Assembly (NCBI GenBank): GCA_018700055.1
Contig: JABISL010000005.1
Location: forward strand, 62,001 to 126,000
DNA length: 64,000 nucleotides
Direction of reading: 5' to 3'
Source of the DNA: a bacterium
Lineage (GTDB): Bacteria; Margulisbacteria; Marinamargulisbacteria; UBA817; JABISL01
The first letter of the stretch is position 1. Every line of letters begins with the position of its first letter. A model generated the notes under the pieces. The model was not told the origin of the DNA and made no database searches. It saw only the letters and a list, made by a program, of their open reading frames with translations. Below are positions 1 through 8,128 of this stretch, piece by piece. The position numbers and the translations under genes were made by a program.

Positions 1-883
1 CTATCAAATCATCTGTATCGATAGGAGAGTTTGCAAATCCTGTGGTTGGAATATCAAGTCCGTTTTTAAGTAAAAGCTGTAAACTAAACAATTTATCCCT
101 AGATTGTGTTATCGCTTGAGAGGAGTTAAGCGTATAAACACCAATGCTTTCAAAGTGTCGCGTCAATGCTGCACCGTAAAACGTAATGCTAGGTCTAATC
201 CTAGGGATAACAGCATCCAGCCCTACAATAACCTTTCCACCCCTGTTATGAATTTCTGGTTCAATAGCATCTAGTTTCATAAAGCATTGTTTAATATTAA
301 GAAACTGCATGTCGTGGCCTCTTTCTTCACCCGCCGCCATAATTCTTTCATTACTGTATAAATCAGGGTTACTCGCCAGAACACCTATCTTTAATCCGGT
401 AGCGGGTTTCTTTATTTTTACATACAGTTTTTCTATATCCTCGTTTGAAATATCCCCATCCATAAAACTTTCTGAAGGATCTACAAGAAACCTATCTTTC
501 ATAGCCTCTCGCCCCAAAAGCATACGATAACCCATTGCGTCACGGTTAGTCAGGGTTAGCTCAATTTCCCATCTGGAACCACCTAATGAGATCATCACCT
601 TAATGACATATCTTTTTTCACTAATCCCCGAGGAACTTTTGACGTCTCGACGATCTATTACCTCAGCATCACAACGAACAATAGTCCTTCGATCGTCCTG
701 CAAGGGATGAATCTCAAAATTAACCCAAAGAACTTTGTCTTTGCGATAGGTGTGAATATTGTAAGCATGAATAGCTGATGTTTTAGCCCCAGAGTCTATC
801 CGAGCCTTAATAGCAGGCACCCCTAACTTAGTCAGCTTGCACCATTCTTCTGAACCAATAATTTTTTTCTGTTTTTTTGCCAT
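1..883 (-). CDS. RimB-RimK fusion (zinc protease domain plus ATP-grasp ligase), 3' part outside window
   Basis: Read from the minus strand starting at the ATG at 883; it runs off the window edge after 294 residues. Residues 1-130 match the RimB/ATP-dependent zinc protease family (retropepsin-like fold) with DSGAKTSA at about 30-37 and LLGREAM at about 122-128. From about residue 165 the chain becomes a RimK-type ATP-grasp protein (GLDAVIPRIRP at about 221-231, then the S/Q-rich stretch before the ATP-binding lobe). Known RimK proteins add glutamate to ribosomal protein S6 or related targets, and the fused form is a recognised architecture. The catalytic ATP-grasp end is not visible, so the substrate cannot be inferred. 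The domain call is firm; the exact role is not. Confidence 0.88.
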   Translation of the reverse strand, partial: MAKKQKKIIGSEEWCKLTKLGVPAIKARIDSGAKTSAIHAYNIHTYRKDKVLWVNFEIHPLQDDRRTIVRCDAEVIDRRDVKSSSGISEKRYVIKVMISLGGSRWEIELTLTNRDAMGYRMLLGREAMKDRFLVDPSESFMDGDISNEDIEKLYVKIKKPATGLKIGVLASNPDLYSNERIMAAGEERGHDMQFLNIKQCFMKLDAIEPEIHNRGGKVIVGLDAVIPRIRPSITFYGAALTRHFESIGVYTLNSSQAITQSRDKLFSLQLLLKNGLDIPTTGFANSPIDTDDLI

Positions 884-1188
884 AATATTCTCGTCCGCAG
901 TATATCAAATGAGACTCAAACTGACATTACTTTAGTTCTAAGATCGTCCACTAGCCCCAGCCAAATATTTGTACCAAGCGAATATTATACTTAACATTTT
1001 CAAAGCATTTACACTCTAGAGTGTTCAACCCTCGCACGATGCTAGCAACCACATACCTGCATTTCCATCGGTCATGAACGGGTGCCCTTGTGGCACGCTT
1101 TCATAGATGGAAATCGGGGAGGTGGTCTCGGGGGTTATTTAAGAGTGAAATCCCCCTAGATTAATATCAACTTAAAATATCAAAGTCA
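884..1188. other. gene-free stretch with two strong inverted repeats
   Basis: No convincing reading frame lies in these 305 bases. Two hairpins are visible. ATTTCCATC at 1061-1069 pairs with GATGGAAAT at 1106-1114, with inner pairs ATGAA/TTCAT and GTGCC/GGCAC. GGGGG at 1130-1134 pairs with CCCCC at 1152-1156, with inner ATTT/AAAT. The region separates two minus-strand genes, so it could hold the terminator of the downstream-reading small genes' neighbour, a small RNA or a remnant of a mobile element. I cannot choose between these. Confidence 0.6.
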
Positions 1189-1572
1189 TCACATCGACCG
1201 CGCCATAAAATCAAATTGGTACCAAAAAGCCATAACGACATATGCACCAAGGCAAAAAAGCCCCGTAAAAATAACAATAATAGCAAAAAACATTCTTCTA
1301 GTTAATGTCATGTCAGATAAAAAACACTTGGAACCGGCCCCCAATAAAAAGCCAAGGCTTACAAACTGTAACATCGCTAATGGATACCCAAGAATTTGAT
1401 TTGGAAAAAGGTCTGGGCCTGAAGGCCAAGTCACATGAAAAAAGGTTTCACCTATAAAATCAATGAAACAAATCAAAAATACGGATCCCCAGAAAATTAT
1501 TATTGAAAGCAACAATAATTGTAAGAAGCTCGCCTTAATCCATAATTTAGAGAATCTATTCATACCAATCAC
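1189..1572 (-). CDS. small hypothetical membrane protein
   Basis: I do not recognise this 127-aa protein. It has three hydrophobic stretches, at about residues 14-38, 62-82 and 92-115, with aromatic and Ser-rich flanks, and is very likely an inner-membrane protein. Its ATG overlaps the stop of the upstream gene by 4 bp (ATGA arrangement), so the two are probably translationally coupled. An in-frame ATG three codons later is a possible alternative start. It ends the three-gene minus-strand group 1189-2489. Confidence 0.6.
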   Translation of the reverse strand: MIGMNRFSKLWIKASFLQLLLLSIIIFWGSVFLICFIDFIGETFFHVTWPSGPDLFPNQILGYPLAMLQFVSLGFLLGAGSKCFLSDMTLTRRMFFAIIVIFTGLFCLGAYVVMAFWYQFDFMARSM

Positions 1573-1883
1573 TCATTCATGGTTGATATCACACATATAT
1601 CAATCGAAGGAATTCCCCAAACACCACTCAAGTAGTCCTTATAAATTTTTAAATCAACTGGGTATTTATCCTTATATTCCGGAGTATTGTCAGTATACAA
1701 ATTGAATCTCTCGTGCGCCCTAAGAACATCATCCCAATTATTAACCTTACAAGGTAGAACTTTATCTTGAATTGCACTTTTACGTTCATTGTTAACCCAC
1801 AACTTAGTGCCCACTCCTGGGTGACAAACAAAACCATGCCTCTTCAATTCTTTTATATGTTTCTGTTTAAGTTCATCGCTCAT
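1569..1883 (-). CDS. hypothetical small soluble protein
   Basis: A 104-aa protein beginning MSDELKQK. This start is chosen because GGAGG lies 8 nt upstream of the ATG at 1883; the in-frame ATG at 1898 overlaps that ribosome site and is unlikely. The sequence is hydrophilic, with Cys, His and Trp residues (GFVCHPGVGTKLWVNN), and no signal peptide. I recognise no family. Its 4-bp overlap with the membrane-protein gene at 1189-1572 suggests they are expressed as a pair. Confidence 0.6.
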   Translation of the reverse strand: MSDELKQKHIKELKRHGFVCHPGVGTKLWVNNERKSAIQDKVLPCKVNNWDDVLRAHERFNLYTDNTPEYKDKYPVDLKIYKDYLSGVWGIPSIDICVISTMNE

Positions 1884-1907
1884 TAATATTTCCTCCATAT
1901 ATTTTTG

Positions 1908-2489
1908 TCAAAACGAATTGCAATCATCATCTAGAAATTTTATGGGGTTAGAATCGCTGAAATTATAAAGACTCTCCCTTGCCATATTACCTGCATGTCT
2001 AGTGATCTCTTGCACACATTCATCAATGTCACATTTATATATATCAATTTTATATAACCCTTGCTTATAAGACACGCGCATTGCAATTTTATGGTCAGGA
2101 CAATAAGGCCCCTCCATCTCCTTTATCAAAAGTTTACCGCTATCCAACCGCCTACAGGTAACCTTCCAATAACAGTCTTTCCATTTTTTGAAATATTCCG
2201 GGTTTTCTTCAATGCTTTTAGCATTAAATGTTTTGAAACAATATCTTGTAATTCCTGCTAGTAGCATCAGTAATACAAGTACCCAAACAGGAAAAGAAAT
2301 TGAAAATGACAAAATCTTCAGAATTGACTTAATGACAATTACCGTTAAGTCTACATCCCAAGGAAGGACTAAAGGTTTCTTAAAAAAATAAAAATAAAAA
2401 ACTCGTAACGCAAACATGAAAAATGCCCCAGAACTAATTACACGCTTACCATGGTTTTCAAACAACTTCTTTATTCGTTCCATTTTCAT
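1908..2489 (-). CDS. hypothetical membrane-anchored protein
   Basis: The start is set at the ATG at 2489, because AAGGAG lies 7 nt upstream; a longer frame to 2552 lacks such a site. The protein is about 193 aa. It has hydrophobic segments at about residues 20-35 and 50-80, followed by a soluble C-terminal domain of roughly 100 residues containing several Cys (CYWKVTCRR, CPDHK, CDIDECVQ). No family is recognised. It leads the minus-strand trio with 1569-1883 and 1189-1572; the gap to the next gene is 24 bp. Confidence 0.55.
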   Translation of the reverse strand: MKMERIKKLFENHGKRVISSGAFFMFALRVFYFYFFKKPLVLPWDVDLTVIVIKSILKILSFSISFPVWVLVLLMLLAGITRYCFKTFNAKSIEENPEYFKKWKDCYWKVTCRRLDSGKLLIKEMEGPYCPDHKIAMRVSYKQGLYKIDIYKCDIDECVQEITRHAGNMARESLYNFSDSNPIKFLDDDCNSF

Positions 2490-2675
2490 TTCAATTCTCC
2501 TTGAAAAATGCCACTCCCCATATGTAAAGCTGACAAGTCCAGTCTTCTGCAAAATATGATACAGCTGTCTTCACATAATTTCTATCGAGTTGCTATCTGC
2601 CCGAAACCCGCTCTTGCGACACCACTCTTCCATGCCCTGTTGAACGATTGATGCCAGTAGAATAGACTGAATTAT

Positions 2676-3047
2676 ATGACACAATTAATTGATTCTCTTC
2701 CTCAACATTCAAAAGTTTTATTACGTAAGTTGGTCTACAACTGGCTTCCGGGTATCGACATCTATATGCCGAGCTATGGCGACCTGAGTCCCATGGACCC
2801 TCGCAACGTTCCGGGAATAGAGCCTCTGGTTGAGTGGATCAAAGCAAACGACTTGCCACTTATTACTGCCATTATTGTCCTAAAAGCATCTGGAAAACCC
2901 AGCTCAGATTTTTTCAAGACCTTTTATACCGGAAAGCCAGGTCGAGAAAAGACGCTTTTTTGGAAAGACTCGGTAGAAGCTGTCCGCGCTTTTGATTGGA
3001 CAACTATTATCGATAAACCCAAAAAGTTTGTCTTTGGCGAAGACTAA
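2676..3047 (+). CDS. hypothetical protein
   Basis: A 123-aa soluble protein without signal peptide or membrane segment. It is Pro/Trp/Asp-rich around DLSPMDPRNVPG. I do not recognise the family. It ends 5 bp before the glutaredoxin-like gene at 3053 on the same strand, so the two probably share a transcript. No good ribosome site precedes the ATG. Confidence 0.5.
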   Translation: MTQLIDSLPQHSKVLLRKLVYNWLPGIDIYMPSYGDLSPMDPRNVPGIEPLVEWIKANDLPLITAIIVLKASGKPSSDFFKTFYTGKPGREKTLFWKDSVEAVRAFDWTTIIDKPKKFVFGED

Positions 3048-3052
3048 TAACT

Positions 3053-3421
3053 ATGATTTTAAAAATAATTCGACAACTATTAGGCCGATTAATTGTGTTT
3101 CTTAATTTTGCTTGCCCGCCACGCAGAAAAAAACGATCCCAAGCAGAGCAGGAAAAGGTCAACAAAGATACTCAAAAGTTAGCCTTGTATCAATTCTATT
3201 TGTGCCCATTTTGTATTCGGGTCCGACGGATGATGACTCGGTTAAATTTAGCAATCGAATGCCGTGACGTTAAATCAAATGAAAAACATCACGCCGATTT
3301 GATTGCGGGTGGCGGAAAACGAAAAGTGCCCTGCTTACGCATCGAAGACAATGGCAAGGTAACTTGGTTATACGAATCGGTAGCGATTAACAACTACTTA
3401 ACTGAACGTTTTGGGTCCTAA
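3053..3421 (+). CDS. glutaredoxin / GST N-terminal-like thiol protein, membrane-anchored
   Basis: A 122-aa protein with a hydrophobic N-terminus (about residues 4-22), a basic linker (PPRRKKR), then a thioredoxin-fold domain. The dithiol motif CPFC sits at about 50-53, followed by the cis-proline region KVPCLRI and the SVAINNYL helix typical of glutaredoxins and GST N-terminal domains. It would reduce disulfides or glutathionylated proteins, perhaps facing one side of the inner membrane. The substrate is unknown. Confidence 0.82.
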   Translation: MILKIIRQLLGRLIVFLNFACPPRRKKRSQAEQEKVNKDTQKLALYQFYLCPFCIRVRRMMTRLNLAIECRDVKSNEKHHADLIAGGGKRKVPCLRIEDNGKVTWLYESVAINNYLTERFGS

Positions 3422-3456
3422 TTAGCTACTTAGAGCCAACTACAACGCCCCAATAG

Positions 3457-4020
3457 TTACCCAGGCACCACAACTCGATATAGAACATGCGGTGCTAAAT
3501 GGTCTGTCCTTTTTAAGTTGGGGTGAAGAAAATCATCATCAAAGCTTCGAGTAAGCCCACATTTTTCCATTACTCTTATTGAAGCCTTATTCTGACGAGC
3601 CGTGAAAGAGACGATCTCCTGCAATCCTATCTCTGAGAAACCAAAGTCGATCACTACTAAGGCAGCTTCTGTAGCATAACCTTGGTTCCAGTGAGCCTTA
3701 ACAAGCCTCCAGCCCACTTCTACTGCAGGAGCAAAATGTATCTCAAAGCCAACTTTATGTAGCCCAACAAACCCTATAAACTCAGCGGTCTCTTTTAGTA
3801 CGCAAGCAAACAAGCAGTAGCCTTCTTGCCGATAGTTATCTTGCTCGCTCCTGATCATGCTCATTGTAGTCTGTTCATCTACGGTACTAGGAAAATACGT
3901 CATTACCTCAGGATCACTATTCATCAACGCAAACGCAGGCAAATCGTCATCCGTTAGACACCGGAGCATTAGTCGCTGTGTTTCAATAATTGGCTTCGGG
4001 GTCTTTTCCATATCGTACAT
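3457..4020 (-). CDS. GNAT family N-acetyltransferase (RimJ/RimL-like)
   Basis: A 187-aa protein starting with the IIETQRLMLRCLTDDDL segment typical of RimJ/RimL-type GNAT enzymes. It contains VGWRLVKAHWNQGYATEA, the acetyl-CoA-binding motif A region, at about 100-118. The C-terminal IRVMEKCGL helix is also characteristic. These enzymes transfer acetyl groups to protein N-termini or small amines; the target cannot be told. It may start three codons later. It is a stand-alone gene, convergent with the glutaredoxin gene. Confidence 0.88.
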   Translation of the reverse strand: MYDMEKTPKPIIETQRLMLRCLTDDDLPAFALMNSDPEVMTYFPSTVDEQTTMSMIRSEQDNYRQEGYCLFACVLKETAEFIGFVGLHKVGFEIHFAPAVEVGWRLVKAHWNQGYATEAALVVIDFGFSEIGLQEIVSFTARQNKASIRVMEKCGLTRSFDDDFLHPNLKRTDHLAPHVLYRVVVPG

Positions 4021-4083
4021 TTTAACAGGTCACCGTTTACACCTTTCAACGACTTTATGAGCACAAAGTGATAAACTACCCCC

Positions 4084-4350
4084 ATGAAAAAAGCGCTTAA
4101 ATGTATTTTAGGGATAGTAGTGGTCTTAGGACTGAGCGTAAGTCTAATTCACACACATTCGCATGATGATACAAATCACCATTCATGTACTACTTGTGAG
4201 CATCAAAACACAATAGCATCAGGGAACAGTGCTTCAACATCATTTAAAGTTAACGCGACCGAGTCACCTTTCGATTCTAAAAAACCAACCTTAACAACTT
4301 ATTTCTACTCCAAAAGCACAGCTTCTAGAGCCCCACCTAAGACATCTTAA
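4084..4350 (+). CDS. small exported His-rich, metal-binding-like protein
   Basis: An 88-aa protein with a signal peptide (MKK followed by a hydrophobic stretch to about residue 22). The His/Cys cluster HTHSHDDTNHHSCTTCEH at about 23-40 looks like a metal-binding site. The rest is Ser/Thr-rich and low complexity. It heads an apparent operon of an outer-membrane protein, a ZnuA-like protein and a ZnuB-like permease. A periplasmic zinc-buffering role is a reasonable inference from that context, not shown by family membership. Confidence 0.7.
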   Translation: MKKALKCILGIVVVLGLSVSLIHTHSHDDTNHHSCTTCEHQNTIASGNSASTSFKVNATESPFDSKKPTLTTYFYSKSTASRAPPKTS

Positions 4351-4392
4351 TTTTTTAAAAACAAATTATTAAAATAATCTTAGGAGATCATC

Positions 4393-5382
4393 ATGAAAGC
4401 ATTACTTTGCTTCTTTATGCTATTAACCTGTACGTTAAGTTTACAGGCACAACAAACGTCATCACTAAACCCAGATATTGGTGCTGTTGGAAACTTTAAC
4501 CTAAATAAATCATCTGGAAATGAACTTAAATCAGACTTGGGTGAAATCGAATTAAACCTAAAAGCTGCCGTTGACCCACACTCAAACGCCATATTGACGA
4601 TTGCATTTGGAGAAGAAGGAGCCGAAGTTGAAGAAGGGTATTTAAATATCACAGAGCTCCCCTTTGAACTCCAAGCAAAAGTTGGCCGAATGAGGCTTTC
4701 ATTTAACCGAATAAACCAGTTTCACAAGGATGCTCTTCCGTTTAATGAACTGCCAACCTATCTCAGCCAACATTTTAGTGAAGCCGGCCTCATCAAAGAT
4801 GGCGTCGAGATAAGCTACATTCTTCCAACTTCTATTTATTCAGAAATTAAATTTGGAGGGTATTCCGGTAATGTGGACACCAGTTTTTCTGACAAGCAGC
4901 TGCTCACAAGCATAAAATGGCGAAGTTTTTTTGACCTAGGAGCGAATGGGGGCATTGACTTTGGCGCCTCGTATTTAAGCGGGATAAATAATAACGGCAC
5001 AACAGATAATCGCTATCAAACTAATATCACGGGGGTTGATCTAAGAGTCAAAAAAGGAATCGGTTTAAACAAATACCTAATCACGACGAATGAATGGTTA
5101 TTTGGGCAACACGACACCGGTACAAACAAAACGACAACAACAGGCTCTTTTCATTATTTAGGTTTTATTTTGGATAAACAGTGGCAAGTAGGACTTGGGT
5201 TTAACCATAGTCAATCACCCACTAGTTTAGACACAACTAACAACCATTTCTACTCTGTTGTATACAAGTGGACAGAATTTCAGCATTACAAGTTTGAATA
5301 CTCTAAAGATAATAACGAAAACCAAACAATTTTTGCTGGTTTAACCTATTTGATAGGGCCCCACAAAACCCATGAATTCTAA
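4393..5382 (+). CDS. outer-membrane beta-barrel protein of the metal-uptake operon
   Basis: A 329-aa protein with a clear signal peptide ending at about LQAQ (residues 1-19). Alternating hydrophobic/polar strands and aromatic girdle residues follow throughout, ending in a short strand (TIFAGLTYLIG). This is typical of a beta-barrel. An acidic stretch GEEGAEVEEG occurs at about 73-82. GGAG precedes the ATG. It overlaps the start of the ZnuA-like gene by up to 11 bp. By context it probably lets metal ions or metal-binding peptides cross the outer membrane. There is no TonB-box evidence. Confidence 0.72.
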   Translation: MKALLCFFMLLTCTLSLQAQQTSSLNPDIGAVGNFNLNKSSGNELKSDLGEIELNLKAAVDPHSNAILTIAFGEEGAEVEEGYLNITELPFELQAKVGRMRLSFNRINQFHKDALPFNELPTYLSQHFSEAGLIKDGVEISYILPTSIYSEIKFGGYSGNVDTSFSDKQLLTSIKWRSFFDLGANGGIDFGASYLSGINNNGTTDNRYQTNITGVDLRVKKGIGLNKYLITTNEWLFGQHDTGTNKTTTTGSFHYLGFILDKQWQVGLGFNHSQSPTSLDTTNNHFYSVVYKWTEFQHYKFEYSKDNNENQTIFAGLTYLIGPHKTHEF

Positions 5383-6313
5383 GAAGCATCAAATGAAATA
5401 CCTAACAATTTTAATGGGCCTAGCAATTACGCTTCTTTGTTCGTCAGTCAATGCGGCAGAGAAAAACATACAGATTGTCACAACCATTACCGACCTCAAA
5501 GTTTTAGCTGAACGCATTGGAGGAAACCACGTTTCGGTGATCTCACTGACTCGAGGCAATCAAGACCCACATCATGTGCAGATCAAGCCCTCTGACATAT
5601 TGAAGGTCAAAAAGGCGGACATCCTCATCATCAATGGCCTTGGGATCGATGATTGGATTAATCCTCTGATAAACAAAAGTAGAAACAATCGTATCCGATC
5701 AGGCACCCCGGGTTATATTAATGCCTCAACTGCGGTAAGCATTCTCGATATACCCAAGGGAAAAGTGGACCGATCAAGTGGCGATATTCACTTACATGGA
5801 AACCCACACTACAACCTCTCACCCACTGAAATGCGTAAGGTAGTACTGTTGATTTCTAAGAGATTGTCATCACAATACCCTTTATTGGCGAATGACTTTT
5901 CCCGGAATACTAAAGACTATTTAAATACTCTGGATCAAAAGATACTTACCTGGAAAAACCGCATGAAGCCTTTTTCAAAGACTCGTATCGTTACATTTCA
6001 TAATGGATGGCAATATTTCTTTAAAGAGTTCGGCCTTGAGTCTGGGGGCTATATGGAGCCAAAGCCTGGGGTGAGCCCATCTCCCAAGCATATTAACACT
6101 CTCATCCAACGAATAAAGGAATCTCATACTTTACTTCTATTTAAGGAACCCTATTTCCCAGAATCCATTCCAAATAAGCTGGCTAGTCAGAGTAAAATCA
6201 AAGTATCCAATGTCCCATCCTATGTAGGAGGGGTTTCGTCTGTAAATTCATACATCGAGTTGATCGATTATATAACCAGTCAGTTTAATCCCGCAGAACA
6301 AAAGGAGAATTGA
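5372..6313 (+). CDS. ZnuA-like periplasmic metal-binding protein of an ABC transporter
   Basis: A 313-aa member of the cluster A-I solute-binding family. It has a signal peptide (to about residue 28), then IVTTITDLKVLAERIGG and the ligand-bearing segments QDPHHVQ, HLHGNPHYNL, FHNGWQYFF and MEPKPGVSPS. The conserved His residues would coordinate Zn(II) or Mn(II). An alternative start lies seven codons downstream at 5393. Only two bases separate it from the permease gene. A cognate ATPase gene is absent from the window. Confidence 0.88.
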   Translation: MNSKKHQMKYLTILMGLAITLLCSSVNAAEKNIQIVTTITDLKVLAERIGGNHVSVISLTRGNQDPHHVQIKPSDILKVKKADILIINGLGIDDWINPLINKSRNNRIRSGTPGYINASTAVSILDIPKGKVDRSSGDIHLHGNPHYNLSPTEMRKVVLLISKRLSSQYPLLANDFSRNTKDYLNTLDQKILTWKNRMKPFSKTRIVTFHNGWQYFFKEFGLESGGYMEPKPGVSPSPKHINTLIQRIKESHTLLLFKEPYFPESIPNKLASQSKIKVSNVPSYVGGVSSVNSYIELIDYITSQFNPAEQKEN

Positions 6314-6315
6314 TC

Positions 6316-7140
6316 ATGATTTCACTCATGTTATTCCCTTTCATTGCTTGCTTAATCTTATCCGGCATCTATGTTTATTTTGGAACACACATAGTCAAAC
6401 GTGAGCTTATATTTGTTGATCTAGCCCTTGCTCAGATTGCAGTACTCGGGAGCCTCGTCCCAAACTTATTTGGTTGGGAAAACGTATCTATCATTTCATA
6501 CGGACTTAGCATTCTTTTTATTGGGTTAGGGTCCTGGGTATTTTCGTCAGTAGACTTAAAAAAATTTCATATTCATCAGGAGGCATTTATTGGGATTATT
6601 TATGTCATTTCAGCCGCATGCTCCATATTGATGGTTTCAAAGTCGACAGCCGAAGCAGAATCGATCAAGGAGATGCTTGTTGGCAACATCCTTTTTATTT
6701 CTGTAACTGAGGTTCTCATCTTAGGGGGACTGTGTACCTGCATCGGAGTCTTTCACTACTTATTTAGAAATAACTTCAATCAACTCACACTTTCTTACGG
6801 TACAAATCGCGGAGTTCCCCGGTCTAAAAAATGGGATTTCTTGTTTTATATTAGCTTTGGATTAGTTGTTACTTATTCTGTAAAAATGGCAGGAATTCTT
6901 TTAATATTTTCTTTTTTAATCATTCCTGCCATAGCGGCACAGATTTTTTGTAAGATATTTAACACTAGAGCCTCATCGTTACTAATCGCTTGGACCTTAA
7001 GCTTTTTAGGCAGCGTACTTGGCATCTATGTGTCTGCACAGTTTGACCTTCCAACAGGCGCATCCATCGTGACCACGCTTGGACTAGTTTTTTTTATCGT
7101 CCTAACTGTGGGGCAACTAACGTATACTCCGAAGGACTAA
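6316..7140 (+). CDS. ZnuB-like metal ABC transporter permease
   Basis: A 274-aa polytopic membrane protein with the family-typical segments YFGTHIVKRELIFVDLALAQ near the N-terminus and SFLLIPAIAA-like (FSFLIIPAIAAQIF) in the second half. The start is the ATG at 6316, with AAGGAG 8 nt upstream; a TTG two codons earlier is unlikely. It should form the inner-membrane channel for the metal delivered by the preceding binding protein. No ZnuC-type ATPase follows; the next gene is a release-factor-like protein. Confidence 0.88.
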   Translation: MISLMLFPFIACLILSGIYVYFGTHIVKRELIFVDLALAQIAVLGSLVPNLFGWENVSIISYGLSILFIGLGSWVFSSVDLKKFHIHQEAFIGIIYVISAACSILMVSKSTAEAESIKEMLVGNILFISVTEVLILGGLCTCIGVFHYLFRNNFNQLTLSYGTNRGVPRSKKWDFLFYISFGLVVTYSVKMAGILLIFSFLIIPAIAAQIFCKIFNTRASSLLIAWTLSFLGSVLGIYVSAQFDLPTGASIVTTLGLVFFIVLTVGQLTYTPKD

Positions 7141-7162
7141 TCGCGATCAAAACCCAGCCAAG

Positions 7163-7561
7163 ATGAAACCAAGCACCCCCAAAGAAATTGCACTGAAAGC
7201 AAAACTAAAGTCATTAAACATTCTTGATAAAGACATCAAGGAAAGCTTTATCCACTCTGGAGGAAAAGGTGGGCAAAACGTAAACAAGGTGGCCACCTGT
7301 GTCCAACTTGTTCATGAGCCAACTGGCATCGTTATCAAATGCAGTCGCACCCGCCAACAAGGGCTCAACCGATACTGGGCTTATTTGATGTTGGCAGAAA
7401 AAATCGAAGCCCAATCTACCGCAAAAAAAGATGCTAAACGACACGTTTCAGAGAAGACACGCCGCACAAATCGAAAACGAAGCATGCGATCCAAACAACG
7501 CATGTTAGAAGACAAAAAACACCAGTCAGACAAAAAAGCCCAACGACGCGATTTTATCTAA
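7163..7561 (+). CDS. GGQ-domain peptide release factor-like protein (ArfB/YaeJ-type)
   Basis: A 132-aa protein carrying the peptidyl-tRNA hydrolysis domain: SGGKGGQNVNKVAT at about 32-45, where GGQ inserts into the peptidyl-transferase centre. A strongly basic C-terminal tail (KRHVSEKTRRTNRKRS...) follows, as in ArfB-type rescue factors, where the tail enters the empty mRNA channel. No codon-recognition domain is present. It probably rescues stalled ribosomes. The last 8 bases overlap the convergent exonuclease gene. Confidence 0.88.
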   Translation: MKPSTPKEIALKAKLKSLNILDKDIKESFIHSGGKGGQNVNKVATCVQLVHEPTGIVIKCSRTRQQGLNRYWAYLMLAEKIEAQSTAKKDAKRHVSEKTRRTNRKRSMRSKQRMLEDKKHQSDKKAQRRDFI

Positions 7562-8126
7562 TAAACGCGTGATAAATCTCAAACGCGACAACCGCATCAC
7601 AGGCGGCATAAGCAATTTGTCCTGGTGAAAGTATCTGCCGGGCCCAATTCGAGACTTTTGCGTTTTTTGATAACCGTTTCTTAAGAACGATTGCTGTCAG
7701 TGCTCTTAACCCAAAATTCTCAATATTCTTTTGCTTAGCAAGTTCTGCTAACTCAACAAAGTTATTTGCCGTAAATGGGTGTAGTTTTTGTAAGGCGCTG
7801 ATGTCATCTCTAACAGCAACACCCGTTTTTACAATATTGGGATTAGCCAAAATATCGGCAAGCTCAACCATCATAGGGAATTTATTGAGCCTGAAAAGGT
7901 AAGCCTTTTTATTAGTGGCAAGCTGAAGCAGCGACACCGGGTAGCTTTCGCCTCTACTAAAAGAAGGTCTGGATTCTGAGTCAAAGCCCAAAACAGACTC
8001 CTTTTTCAAGTCGTCAATGGCACTCAACGCATCTTTTACTGATTCAATAAGCATAACGTCCCCATCAAATCTATATAGAGGCAGCTCATTGATTTCATCT
8101 TTTAAAATTGATCGTTGAAATGTCAT
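7554..8126 (-). CDS. 3'-5' exonuclease domain protein (RNase D-like, DEDD fold)
   Basis: A 190-aa single-domain protein. Visible motifs are ExoI FDSE (LGFDSESRPSF at about 45-55), ExoII NPNIVKTGVAVRDDI at about 95-109, and ExoIII around YAACDAVVAFEIY near residue 175. These Asp/Glu residues bind two metal ions in this family. It lacks the HRDC domains of full RNase D, so it resembles the short 3'-5' exonuclease proteins. It follows the S1 protein gene by 2 bp, suggesting one RNA-related transcript. Confidence 0.86.
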   Translation of the reverse strand: MTFQRSILKDEINELPLYRFDGDVMLIESVKDALSAIDDLKKESVLGFDSESRPSFSRGESYPVSLLQLATNKKAYLFRLNKFPMMVELADILANPNIVKTGVAVRDDISALQKLHPFTANNFVELAELAKQKNIENFGLRALTAIVLKKRLSKNAKVSNWARQILSPGQIAYAACDAVVAFEIYHAFIR

Positions 8127-8128
8127 TG

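Noticed and set aside
1061-1114. Hairpin as an integron attC site
   Set aside because: No integrase and no conserved RYYYAAC/GTTRRRY boxes were seen; kept only as an unexplained structure.
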